NCBI RefSeq assembly: GCF_003855095.1
Contig: NZ_CP033972.1
Coordinates: forward strand, 4,092,001-4,156,000
From: Gordonia insulae
Lineage (GTDB): Bacteria > Actinomycetota > Actinomycetes > Mycobacteriales > Mycobacteriaceae
Direction: 5' to 3'
Length of the DNA: 64,000 bases
Shown: piece by piece, positions 49,290-56,695 of the stretch
Numbering within the stretch: position 1 is the first letter of the stretch
Layout of the letters: every line of letters begins with the position of its first letter
The notes under the pieces: model-generated
Database searches by the model: none
Seen by the model: the letters and a program-made list of their open reading frames with translations, nothing else
Told to the model about the DNA's origin: nothing
Position numbers and translations under genes: made by a program

Positions 49290-50039
49290 ATGTACAGTGA
49301 GGAAGCGTTCCAGGCGGCGTTGGCGCAACCGCGTCTGTCCAAGCCGGTGCCGGAGTTCTTGGACTCGAACCGTGCGGTACCGATCCGGGCGATCCCGGAG
49401 AAGGAACTCCAGGCGACCACCGTTGAGTGGTTCGACATGTTCGCGAAGAAACTCGACTACCTCAGCCGCCAGCACGATATGGATCTCGGTTGGATCATGA
49501 CCTGGGCCAAGAAGTACTGGTGGAGCTTCCTCGTGAGGGACATGAGCATCAACGACGAGTTGTATGCGCCGGACATCCGGTACACGGACGTCACGACATT
49601 CGGTCGGACCATCGTCGGCATCCCGGAGTTCGTCAAGTACAACTTCGCCTTTTTCGACGCGATACCCGACTGGCGATACGACCCGCTGCCCGATCAGGTG
49701 TACATCGACGTGACACCCGAAGGCACTGTGCGCACGGTCATTCGCTATATCGGCAGCGGCCACTGGTCGGGTCCACTGCGTCTGCACCCCTACGATGACA
49801 CGGCACCCGTCATCTACGGCACGGGCCGGTTCATCTAGTGCCCGGCGGTCGACCGGTACCACTTCAACAAGGATCAGGTCATGGAAGAGGGAGAGACCCT
49901 CTACGATTTCCTCGACGGCGTCCAGCGGGCCGGAATCCTGCCTCGCGACGACAGCTGGCCGTTCCGGACTCTCATGGCCGCGTCGAGAATTCCCGCGATC
50001 GCGCACCGCGTCGGGCAGCGATGGCGCCCGACCCGCTGA
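49290..50039 (+). pseudogene. SnoaL/NTF2-like protein interrupted by an in-frame TAG
   Basis: One frame of 249 codons carries a TAG at 49836-49838. The part before encodes VEWFDMFAKKLDYLSRQHDMD, WWSFLVRDMSINDELYAPDI and YIGSGHWSGPLRL, ending in GTGRFI. After the stop the frame continues as CPAVDRYHFNKDQVMEEGETL and RTLMAASRIPAIAH, which is convincing coding sequence of the same protein. The TAG probably replaces a CAG glutamine (RFIQCPAVDRYHF). It may be a recent nonsense mutation or a base-call error. It lies in a cluster with a second SnoaL-like gene. Confidence 0.8.
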
Positions 50040-50092
50040 GCGAGTCTGCGCGACCCACGACCCTCGCGGTGGGAACGCCCTAGGGTGAGCTC

Positions 50093-50605
50093 ATGTCCTC
50101 AGCCGACGACACCGACGACCTCACCCGCCGCCTCGACGACCTCGCCAGTATCGACGCCATCAAGCAACTCAAGCACCGCTACTGGCGGGCCTGTGATGGC
50201 AAGGACCCCAAGGCCTTCCGCGACTGCTTCATCGCCTCAGGAGCTCGTATCGATTACGGCCCGCTCGGCGCGTACGACGATGCCGAACCGTTGGCGACGA
50301 TCTTCGGTCAGGTGGCGCTGCACAAGGTTGACGGCGAGTACGTCATCTTCGACATGCACCACGGCATGCACCCCGACATCACGCTGACCTCGGCCACCAC
50401 CGCGATCGGCCGCTGGACACTGAAGTTCCGGCAGGTCAACCTCCTCGACCGCACCGAGACCCTCATGACCGGCGAATACGACGACGAGTACGTCGTCGAG
50501 GACGGCGAGTGGAAGATGTCGGCGAGCACGCTCACCGAGCGGTGGGCGCTGCACCGGCCACTCGGCGACGATGCGGTTGTGCGTCCCGGCACCTTCCTCG
50601 AGTAG
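50093..50605 (+). CDS. SnoaL-like (NTF2-fold) protein
   Basis: This 170-residue protein has the cone-shaped NTF2/SnoaL fold: ASIDAIKQLKHRYWRACDGKD, PLGAYDDAEPLATIFGQVAL, HKVDGEYVIFDMHHGMHPDI, and YDDEYVVEDGEWKMSASTLT. Such proteins include steroid isomerases and polyketide cyclases; many act on lipids or steroids in actinobacteria. The HHG and Asp positions may form an active site. It follows the interrupted SnoaL-like gene in the TetR-controlled cluster. The substrate is unknown. Confidence 0.83.
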   Translation: MSSADDTDDLTRRLDDLASIDAIKQLKHRYWRACDGKDPKAFRDCFIASGARIDYGPLGAYDDAEPLATIFGQVALHKVDGEYVIFDMHHGMHPDITLTSATTAIGRWTLKFRQVNLLDRTETLMTGEYDDEYVVEDGEWKMSASTLTERWALHRPLGDDAVVRPGTFLE

Positions 50606-50610
50606 GCGGA

Positions 50611-50892
50611 CTATGCGACGGTCCGCCGGTCCGGCTCCACTTCTCGTCGTACATTCACCAGCGTCAGCGGACCGCTCAGCAGCGGGATCACCGCGCCGAT
50701 GCGAGTACGGATCGTCAGGCCGCGACCGAGCAACGCTGTGACCGCAACGGTCAGATAGAACGCACCATGCACGGGGCCGAGAATGCTTGCGAGCGTTTCG
50801 TTGTGCACGGTCGCGACATTCACCAACAGTGCCACGACGCTGACCAGTTCTAGCAGTGACAGCGCACCCAGCGCGCGCAGCAGCGGGGTCAC
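50611..50892 (-). CDS. DUF3817-like small membrane protein
   Basis: This 93-residue protein has three hydrophobic segments and the DUF3817 pattern: RALGALSLLELVSVVALLVN, SILGPVHGAFYLTVAVTALL and PLLSGPLTLVNVRREVE. GTG 50892 overlaps the stop of the previous gene by four bases (GTGA). It is the last gene of the ketopantoate-reductase/MarR operon. Function is unknown. Confidence 0.75.
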   Translation of the reverse strand: MTPLLRALGALSLLELVSVVALLVNVATVHNETLASILGPVHGAFYLTVAVTALLGRGLTIRTRIGAVIPLLSGPLTLVNVRREVEPDRRTVA

Positions 50893-51341
50893 GGATAGCT
50901 CGATCCCGGACGCACGATCATCAGCACCACCACGACCGCCCACAGCAGATTGAAGATTCCGGTCAGCATGGCGAGGCGCCGCAGTTGGGAACCGTCGCCG
51001 GGGGAGTCGAGCGCCTCGTGTTGTCGCGGGGCGATCTGCAGTGCGAGGAGAGCACCCGCGATGGCGGTGAGCACCATCGCGACGACCACCCAGATCTCGG
51101 TGGTGCGTCCCTGGACAAGCGCGAGGAGCAGGCCGACGACCGGAACGGTGAGTGCGAGGACCCCATAGACACGGGTGACGCGATGCAGCACGCGGGCGGT
51201 GCCGAGGCTGCGCTCGACCCGCTCGTCGTCGGGGGATGCGGTGACCGGTGCATACCGGGGAAACAAGCTGGTCGTGACGGCGACCGGACCGACGAAGAGG
51301 ATGCCCGCCAGCACATGGACAGACAGTAAGAACGATTTCAC
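50889..51341 (-). CDS. Small four-helix membrane protein
   Basis: This 150-residue protein has four transmembrane segments (SFLLSVHVLAGILFVGPVAV, RVYGVLALTVPVVGLLLALV, IWVVVAMVLTAIAGALLALQ and MLTGIFNLLWAVVVVLMIV). The general shape is that of DUF2269-like proteins. GTG 51341 follows the perfect palindrome 51343-51363, which may give it its own promoter. It overlaps the DUF3817-like gene. No activity is known. Confidence 0.72.
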   Translation of the reverse strand: MKSFLLSVHVLAGILFVGPVAVTTSLFPRYAPVTASPDDERVERSLGTARVLHRVTRVYGVLALTVPVVGLLLALVQGRTTEIWVVVAMVLTAIAGALLALQIAPRQHEALDSPGDGSQLRRLAMLTGIFNLLWAVVVVLMIVRPGSSYP

Positions 51342-51342
51342 A

Positions 51343-51363
51343 ACCTTCAGACTAGCTGAAGGT
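51343..51363. promoter_or_regulatory. Perfect inverted repeat between marR-like gene and next gene
   Basis: ACCTTCAG and CTGAAGGT are exact inverted copies around ACTAG. It fills the 22-base gap between the MarR stop (51364) and the start of the next gene (51341). It could be a MarR operator for an internal promoter or an intra-operon hairpin. Confidence 0.55.
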
Positions 51364-51783
51364 CTATCCGCCGCCCGACATGAGCTCCAGCATCTGCGCG
51401 CGCAGCGACTCGGTGAGATCGGGATGGCGGGCGGCGAACTCCGCGTCGAGCCGGCTGACCTCCTGCCCGGCCTCGGCCAATATCGACTCGCCCTTGGCGG
51501 TGACGCGCAGCTTCGAGGCGGATCCCGCATGTGCGGTGCCGTCGTCGACGAGCCCGGCCTCCATGAACGCCATCACGGCCGTGTGGGCGCTCTGTGCGGT
51601 GATGCGAGAACGACGCGCGAGCTCGCTGAACGAGATTCCGGGAGTGCCACGGATGTGGCCGAGCAGCCCGTACTTGCGGGTCGTCAACCCGAGCGGCTTG
51701 AGAGCGTCGGTGAGCGCCGCCTCCCACACCCGGCTGATCGTCAGCAGGGCGATGGTGGGGCTGAAGGGTGGCGGCTCGGGCAT
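51364..51783 (-). CDS. MarR-family transcriptional regulator
   Basis: This 139-residue protein has the MarR winged helix: LGLTTRKYGLLGHIRGTPGIS, SELARRSRITAQSAHTAVMAF, and the wing GLVDDGTAHAGSASKLRVTAKG. Helices at either end provide the dimer. It lies between a ketopantoate reductase-like gene and two membrane genes in the same direction and probably regulates them, perhaps through the palindrome at 51343-51363. No cysteine redox switch is visible. Confidence 0.87.
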   Translation of the reverse strand: MPEPPPFSPTIALLTISRVWEAALTDALKPLGLTTRKYGLLGHIRGTPGISFSELARRSRITAQSAHTAVMAFMEAGLVDDGTAHAGSASKLRVTAKGESILAEAGQEVSRLDAEFAARHPDLTESLRAQMLELMSGGG

Positions 51784-51809
51784 GGGTGAAGGTTACCCGT
51801 CGTTGCTAC

Positions 51810-52787
51810 TCAACCAGCGGGCGTTGACAGTCGATTCAGCGCGGCCCGCGGATCGAGGGTGCCCGGCTCGAGGCCTTCGATCACCACGCGGGTCGTCTCC
51901 GCCTGCACCAGCTCGTTGACCGGAGTCGGCACACCGTGCAGCCGGCCGAGGAGGACGATTTCGCCTGTCAGGTAATCGATCTCGGACTCGCGGGCGCCGC
52001 GAGCCACGCTCTGCCAGGTGGAGCTCTCCAGGCTGTCCTCGCCGGTGTCGCGACGGACGATGAAGTCGCCGCGCCGTTCCTTGTCGATGGCGGTGCTGAC
52101 CACGTCGATCCCGGCGGCCGCGAGCACGGCCTCACCCTCGTCCCGGGCGCGACGCATCAACTCGAGGTCGGCGTCTCCGTCGCGGTGGAACGTGGCGTCG
52201 ATGCCGTTGCCGAGATTCAGCATGAGTTTGCGGTACTTCCAGGCCATGATGTCGTCGCGGGTCTGCGATTGGAAGGTCGCTCGGCGGAGGTGATCCGAGA
52301 TCGATTCGGCCACTTCGTCACTCCCGCTGGGGAACCGTCCGACGTCGAGGATGCCCGGTGCTGCCGACGACCCCTGCACCACCACACCCGGCTCGAGGTG
52401 CAACGCCGGCAGCATCACGCAGATCGAGTAGGTGTTGCCGAAGCGGCGCAGGATCGCCGACTCGTTGGCGACACCGTTCTGCGCGGACACGATCGGCGTG
52501 GCCTGCGGGGCGTGGGCTTGGAGATCGTCGAGGGCGGCGGCCGTCTGTTGCGACTTCACGCAGAGCAGCACCACCGAGTCGTCCGTCCAGTCGACCTCGG
52601 ACGCGTTCGCCGCAGCCGTCACGGCGCAGGTGTGTCGGCCGTCGGCGGTGTCGAGGACGAGCCCCTGCCCGCGGATCGCCTCGAGGTGTGCGCCGCGCGC
52701 AATCACCGTCGTCGGAATCCCCGCGCGGAACAGATGGGCACCGATGACTCCGCCGATCGCACCGGCGCCGAAGATGACGAAACGCAT
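51810..52787 (-). CDS. Ketopantoate reductase-family oxidoreductase
   Basis: This 325-residue protein has the NADP Rossmann motif GAGAIGG (residues 7-13) and the PanE/ApbA pattern: CVKSQQTAAALDDLQ, VSAQNGVANESAILRRFGN and AWKYRKLMLNLGN with the catalytic lysine. It may reduce ketopantoate for pantothenate synthesis, but the family includes several other 2-oxoacid reductases. ATG 52787 is used. It heads an operon with a MarR gene and diverges from a gene whose promoter contains a SoxR-box-like palindrome, which may also affect it. Confidence 0.85.
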   Translation of the reverse strand: MRFVIFGAGAIGGVIGAHLFRAGIPTTVIARGAHLEAIRGQGLVLDTADGRHTCAVTAAANASEVDWTDDSVVLLCVKSQQTAAALDDLQAHAPQATPIVSAQNGVANESAILRRFGNTYSICVMLPALHLEPGVVVQGSSAAPGILDVGRFPSGSDEVAESISDHLRRATFQSQTRDDIMAWKYRKLMLNLGNGIDATFHRDGDADLELMRRARDEGEAVLAAAGIDVVSTAIDKERRGDFIVRRDTGEDSLESSTWQSVARGARESEIDYLTGEIVLLGRLHGVPTPVNELVQAETTRVVIEGLEPGTLDPRAALNRLSTPAG

Positions 52788-52834
52788 GGTTCCAGAGTAA
52801 GGACGTCCAGGAGTGGGCGTCACCGCGAGGCACC

Positions 52835-52864
52835 TTGACCTCAAGTGAACTTGAGCTCTTAACG
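52835..52864 (+). promoter_or_regulatory. SoxR-box-like promoter (TTGACC, palindrome, TTAACG)
   Basis: CCTCAAGTGAACTTGAGC (52839-52856) matches the SoxR box CCTCAAGTTAACTTGAGG at 16 of 18 positions. TTGACC (52835-52840) overlaps it as -35, and TTAACG (52859-52864) follows after a long 18-base spacer, as in MerR-family promoters. The ATG at 52873 would then be at or near the transcription start. Confidence 0.6.
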
Positions 52865-52872
52865 TCGAGGCC

Positions 52873-53313
52873 ATGAAACAGATGCAGCCACCGCTACAGC
52901 AGCCCATCGGATTCTGGACCGCGCGCGCCGGCGAGGCGATCCGAACCCGCACCCAATCGCGTCTCGCAGACGTGGCCGTCAGCCAGCCCGAGTGGTGGGT
53001 GCTGCACCAATTGTCCCTGCATACAGCCGGTATGGGCGAGCGGGAGATGCTCGCGACCATCGGACCGAATGCGACCGACGAGATCATCGCGCAGGCCATC
53101 GACGACGCGATCTCGAAAGGGTGGGTCGAGCGCGCTGACGGTGCGCTGACCTCGACCGCGGCTGGCCGTGAGCGGTTCGCGGTGGCCGCCGACGTTCAGC
53201 GCGAGCTGAACGCCGAACGTCGTCAGGGCATCTCCGACGCCGACTACGCCACGACGATCGAGGTGCTGCAGCGCACCATCCGCAACGTCGGGGGCGATGC
53301 CTGGCATTGGTGA
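52873..53313 (+). CDS. MarR-like winged-helix protein under SoxR-like promoter
   Basis: This 146-residue protein has a winged-helix pattern: TRTQSRLADVAVSQPEWWVLHQLS, DEIIAQAIDDAISKGWVERAD and GALTSTAAGRERFAVAADVQ. A helical end follows. It resembles small MarR-type proteins found alone in actinobacteria. It is transcribed divergently from the ketopantoate reductase operon. Its promoter carries the SoxR-box-like palindrome with nearly no leader. It may be part of a redox or drug response, which is inferred from the promoter only. Confidence 0.75.
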   Translation: MKQMQPPLQQPIGFWTARAGEAIRTRTQSRLADVAVSQPEWWVLHQLSLHTAGMGEREMLATIGPNATDEIIAQAIDDAISKGWVERADGALTSTAAGRERFAVAADVQRELNAERRQGISDADYATTIEVLQRTIRNVGGDAWHW

Positions 53314-53392
53314 CGGGTTCCGGGGCGGCGCCACGTGACCATCCGCGAAGATGGAGTCGAACCCGCGTGACGCCCGACTGAATCGAGGAACC

Positions 53393-54184
53393 ATGACCAC
53401 TCCCAATCCCATCTCCACCTTCCTCGACGCCCTCGCCACCGGCACCCTCGAGGTGGTCGACCTGACCACCCCGTTGAGTGCCGCGACCCCGGCGCTGCGG
53501 CTGCCCGAACCGTTCGCGAATCTCATCGATTTCAGCCTGGAAGAGGTCAGCGCGTACAACGAGCCGGGGCCGTTCTGGCGGCACAACAACATCCACACCG
53601 GCGAGCACATCGGCACCCACCTCGACGCTCCGGTGCACTGGATCACCGGCCGCGACGGCGATGACGTCTCCGAGATCCCGGTACAGCGACTCATCGGGCC
53701 GGCCGCAGTGCTCGACCTCACCGCGAAGGTCGCGGCCGACCCCGACTACCTGTTGACCATCGGTGACGTCGAGGAGTGGGAGGCCACCAACGGGCGGCTG
53801 GCGACCGGCGCATGGTTGCTGCTGCGCACCGGGTGGGAATCGCGCGGCGGGTCCGAGGCGGAGTTCCTCAACACCGACGACACCGGCTCGCACACGCCGG
53901 GTGTGGCGGTCGACTGCGCCCAGTGGCTGGCGACCGCACGCGAGATCACCGGCCTCGGCGTGGAGACCGTTGGCGTCGATGCCGGCTTGGCCGGCGGATT
54001 CGATCCGGCATTCCCAGTGCACAACTACTTCCTCGGCAACGACAAGTACGGGCTCACCTCGCTGCGCAACCTCGGCCGACTGCCCGCCACCGGCGCGCTG
54101 TTGGTGGTCAGCCCGCTGCCGATCGTCGGCGGTACGGGGAGCCCGTCTCGGGTCCTGGCCGTCGTCGACGGAGCAGGTGCGTGA
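53393..54184 (+). CDS. Cyclase-family (kynurenine formamidase-like) metal-dependent hydrolase
   Basis: This 263-residue protein has the cyclase/KynB metal motif HTGEHIGTHLDAPVHW (HxGTHxDxPxH). VDLTTPLSAATPALRLPEP comes near the start, with GVDAGLAGGFDPAFPVHNYFL later. Family members hydrolyse N-formylkynurenine or related amides and lactones with bound zinc or manganese. The stop overlaps the GTG of the TPP enzyme by four bases, so the two act together, perhaps on a cyclic or amide substrate. The exact substrate is not known. Confidence 0.85.
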   Translation: MTTPNPISTFLDALATGTLEVVDLTTPLSAATPALRLPEPFANLIDFSLEEVSAYNEPGPFWRHNNIHTGEHIGTHLDAPVHWITGRDGDDVSEIPVQRLIGPAAVLDLTAKVAADPDYLLTIGDVEEWEATNGRLATGAWLLLRTGWESRGGSEAEFLNTDDTGSHTPGVAVDCAQWLATAREITGLGVETVGVDAGLAGGFDPAFPVHNYFLGNDKYGLTSLRNLGRLPATGALLVVSPLPIVGGTGSPSRVLAVVDGAGA

Positions 54185-55893
54185 CCACGTACGGCCCAAC
54201 GGTTGCCGATGTCGTCGGACGGGTGCTCGCCGATCTCGGTGTCGGCCACTGCTTCGGGGTGGTCGGCAGCGGCAACTTCGTGATGACCAATGCGTTGCGT
54301 GCCGGTGGCGTGCCGTTCACCGCGGCACGTCATGAGGGCGGCGCCGCGACGATGGCCGACGCGTACTCGCGGATGTCGTCGCCGTCGCATTCGCTTCGCT
54401 CGCCCCTGACAGATTCCCCGTCGCTTCGCTCGCCCCTGCTGGGAGTTGTTTCGGTGCACCAGGGTTGCGGACTCACCAACGCGATGACGGGCATCACCGA
54501 AGCCGCGAAAAGTCGTACCCCGATGATCGTGTTGGCCGCCGACAGCCCGGCAGCCGCGTTGCGCTCCAACTTCCGCATCGAGCAGGACGCACTGGTCACC
54601 AGCGTCGGCGCGATCAGCGATCGGGTCTATTCACCGGCGACCGTGGTCGCCGACGTCGTCCGGGCCCATCGGACGGCCGTCACGCAGCGTCGCACTGTGG
54701 TGCTCAACGTTGCGATCGACGTCGCGGGCGCGGCGGCCTCGGTGGACGGTCCGATCGAGGCGGTGATCGAACCACCGCGGGTCAGGCCGACTGCCGAATC
54801 CGTGGCTCGGCTCGTGGACGCCATCCGCGGCGCGGAGCGACCGGTGTTCGTCGCCGGCCGGGGTGCACGCGGCGCCGGACCGGAGATCGCCGAACTGGCC
54901 TCGGCAAGTGGGGCATTGGTGGCGACGTCGGCGGTGGCGAACGGACTCTTCCGCGATGATGCATTCGCGCTGGGCATCTCCGGCGGGTTCTCGTCGCCGA
55001 CCACGGCGGAACTGATCTCCGACGCCGACCTCATCGTCGGATGGGGCTGTGCCCTGAACATGTGGACGATGCGACACGGCCGCCTGATCGGGCCGCAGGC
55101 GACCGTCGTGCAGGTCGACGACGACGTAGATGCGATCGGCGCGCACCGACCGGTCGAGATCGGTGTGATCGGTGATTGTGGGCTCACCGCGGCGGACGTG
55201 CTGGCGGAGTTGGGCACCGCCGGGCCGGCGCGGTACCGGACCGACGATGTTCGATCGAGGATTGCGGAATCTGCTCGCTGGCGAGATGTTCCGGTCGACA
55301 AGGTGCCGTCGACCGACAAGATCAACCCCCGGGAACTGTCGATCGCACTGGACGAGATCCTGCCCGCAGACCGCATCGTGTCCATCGACTCCGGCAACTT
55401 CATGGGCTATCCGGCGACGCACCTGTCGGTTCCCGACCAGAACGGCTTCTGCTTCACCCAGGCGTATCAGTCCATCGGACTCGGTCTGTACACGGCGATC
55501 GGAGCCGCTGTCGCACAACCCCATCGGCTCCCGGTGCTCGGCACAGGCGACGGTGGGTTCCTGATGAGTATTTCCGAGCTCGACACCGCCGTGCGCCTGG
55601 GCTTACCGTTGGTCGCGATCGTCTACGATGACTCCGCCTACGGTGCGGAAGTGCATCACTTCACCGATGGTGACCACGACACGGTCACCTTCCCGGATAC
55701 CGACATCGCCTCTATCGCACGGGGGTTCGGAGCGGAGGGAATCACCGTACGTACCGTCGAGGACCTCGCAGGAGTGCAGGCGTGGGTTGCTCGATACAGC
55801 AGTGGCGAGTCCGTTCCGCCGCTCGTGGTCGACGCGAAGATCGCCGACGACGGCGGATCGTGGTGGCTTGCGGAAGCCTTTGCGGGACACTGA
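54181..55893 (+). CDS. TPP-dependent acetolactate synthase-like enzyme with repeat insertion
   Basis: This 570-residue protein has the three-domain layout of TPP enzymes. The activating Glu lies in ARHEGGAATMADAYSR, and the central domain has GRGARGAGPEIAELASASGA. The diphosphate motif is GDGGFLMSISELDTAVRLG, followed by IVYDDSAYG. A short insertion between residues about 68 and 86 (SLRSPL repeated) comes from an 18-base direct repeat at 54391-54408 and 54421-54438. The reaction is probably decarboxylation or C-C bond formation of a 2-oxoacid. It is coupled to the cyclase-family gene by a GTGA overlap. A degraded copy of its C-terminus lies at 27471. Confidence 0.85.
   Translation: MTTYGPTVADVVGRVLADLGVGHCFGVVGSGNFVMTNALRAGGVPFTAARHEGGAATMADAYSRMSSPSHSLRSPLTDSPSLRSPLLGVVSVHQGCGLTNAMTGITEAAKSRTPMIVLAADSPAAALRSNFRIEQDALVTSVGAISDRVYSPATVVADVVRAHRTAVTQRRTVVLNVAIDVAGAAASVDGPIEAVIEPPRVRPTAESVARLVDAIRGAERPVFVAGRGARGAGPEIAELASASGALVATSAVANGLFRDDAFALGISGGFSSPTTAELISDADLIVGWGCALNMWTMRHGRLIGPQATVVQVDDDVDAIGAHRPVEIGVIGDCGLTAADVLAELGTAGPARYRTDDVRSRIAESARWRDVPVDKVPSTDKINPRELSIALDEILPADRIVSIDSGNFMGYPATHLSVPDQNGFCFTQAYQSIGLGLYTAIGAAVAQPHRLPVLGTGDGGFLMSISELDTAVRLGLPLVAIVYDDSAYGAEVHHFTDGDHDTVTFPDTDIASIARGFGAEGITVRTVEDLAGVQAWVARYSSGESVPPLVVDAKIADDGGSWWLAEAFAGH
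54391..54438. repeat. In-frame 18-base direct repeat inside TPP enzyme gene
   Basis: TCGCTTCGCTCGCCCCTG occurs twice with a 30-base period, adding SLRSPL twice to the protein. It sits between the activating-Glu region and the conserved VSVHQGCGLTNAM block, where related enzymes have no such spacer. The TTCGCTCG core also appears in the palindromic repeat at 57571. Confidence 0.7.
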
Positions 55894-55934
55894 TTGGGAG
55901 AGAACGACATCCATCCGCCCGACATCGCGTGAAA

Positions 55935-55968
55935 CAGCAGACCCCGCCCAACCGGGCGGGGTCTGCTG
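55935..55968. terminator. Bidirectional terminator hairpin
   Basis: CAGCAGACCCCGCCC and GGGCGGGGTCTGCTG form a perfect 15-bp stem with a 4-base loop AACC. It lies between the convergent TPP enzyme gene and secreted-protein gene, so it should terminate both. Confidence 0.85.
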
Positions 55969-55999
55969 CGTTCGGGTCATCGACCGATGGTGGTCCGCA

Positions 56000-56470
56000 T
56001 CACCACTGATCGAACCCGACGTTCACCATGGGGTAGCGGCTGCTGATGTTGTGGTTCATCCAGTAGTTCTGGGCATGCGGACCCCAGATGCCGCTCATCG
56101 CGGTGTTGGTGTTGCCCTTCATGTTCTCGATCTCGTAGTTGGCGGTGGGGCCGAAGAGTCCGATGCGGTACTGGGCGTTCGCGGTCAGCGAGTTCGCGAA
56201 CGGCGCTACGGCCGTCACGGTCTCGCTGGCACCGGGGTAGAGCACTCGCTGCGGGGCGTTGACCCACTGACCGCCCTGGCCGGTGGTCGAGCCGAGCAGG
56301 TACTCGGGCTTGTCGGTGTGGTTGGTGATCGTCATCGCGATGGTCGGCTCACCGGGACGGGTGACCGGCATCGTGCCCGCGTTGGCGGCTCCGGCGAGGC
56401 CCAGTCCGATGCCGGCGGTGGCAGCGAGGGCGGCAATTCCGGCGGTGATGCGGCGAGTCGTGGTGTTCAT
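56000..56470 (-). CDS. Secreted protein of unknown function
   Basis: This 156-residue protein has a signal peptide (ITAGIAALAATAGIGLGLAG, cleavage after NAG) and a mature beta-rich domain (TIAMTITNHTDKPEYLLGS, VLYPGASETVTAVAPFANSLT, RIGLFGPTANYEIENMKGN). No cysteines are present in the mature part. ATG 56470 has AGGAG upstream. The family is not recognised, but the appearance matches small exported actinobacterial proteins. It faces the terminator at 55935. Confidence 0.72.
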   Translation of the reverse strand: MNTTTRRITAGIAALAATAGIGLGLAGAANAGTMPVTRPGEPTIAMTITNHTDKPEYLLGSTTGQGGQWVNAPQRVLYPGASETVTAVAPFANSLTANAQYRIGLFGPTANYEIENMKGNTNTAMSGIWGPHAQNYWMNHNISSRYPMVNVGFDQW

Positions 56471-56605
56471 TGCGGATCTCCTGGTGGGGGGCCGGAGCGC
56501 TTCTCGTTCCGGCGACACCAATGACTCTGCTCTGTTCGGATGCCCGGCAGTGCCCGCCGATCGGGTGATGCACCGGTGGAACGGGGGGTCCACCGATTGG
56601 GGGAT

Positions 56606-56656
56606 GCGATCTCGATACGCCCTCCGCTGGCGCTCCGGGCTACTCGATCGGCGGTT
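56606..56656. repeat. Palindromic interspersed repeat, copy 1
   Basis: The element CGATCTCGATACGCCC ... GGGCTACTCGATCGGCGG forms an imperfect long hairpin. It shares the CTCGATACG and CTACTCGA ends with the copy at 57571. Elements with this skeleton are common between genes in Gordonia and relatives. Here it lies between the secreted protein and the DsbA-like gene. Confidence 0.6.
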
Positions 56657-56695
56657 GGAGGAAAGTCCTCCGCCGGCGCTCGTGGCGGGAGACGC

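Noticed and set aside
25334..50039. General reassignment or routine readthrough of TAG codons, suggested by the two interrupted genes.
   Set aside because: TAG ends several intact genes at their natural length (for example those stopping at 6007, 8674, 34422, 36001 and 49254), so TAG is an ordinary stop here.
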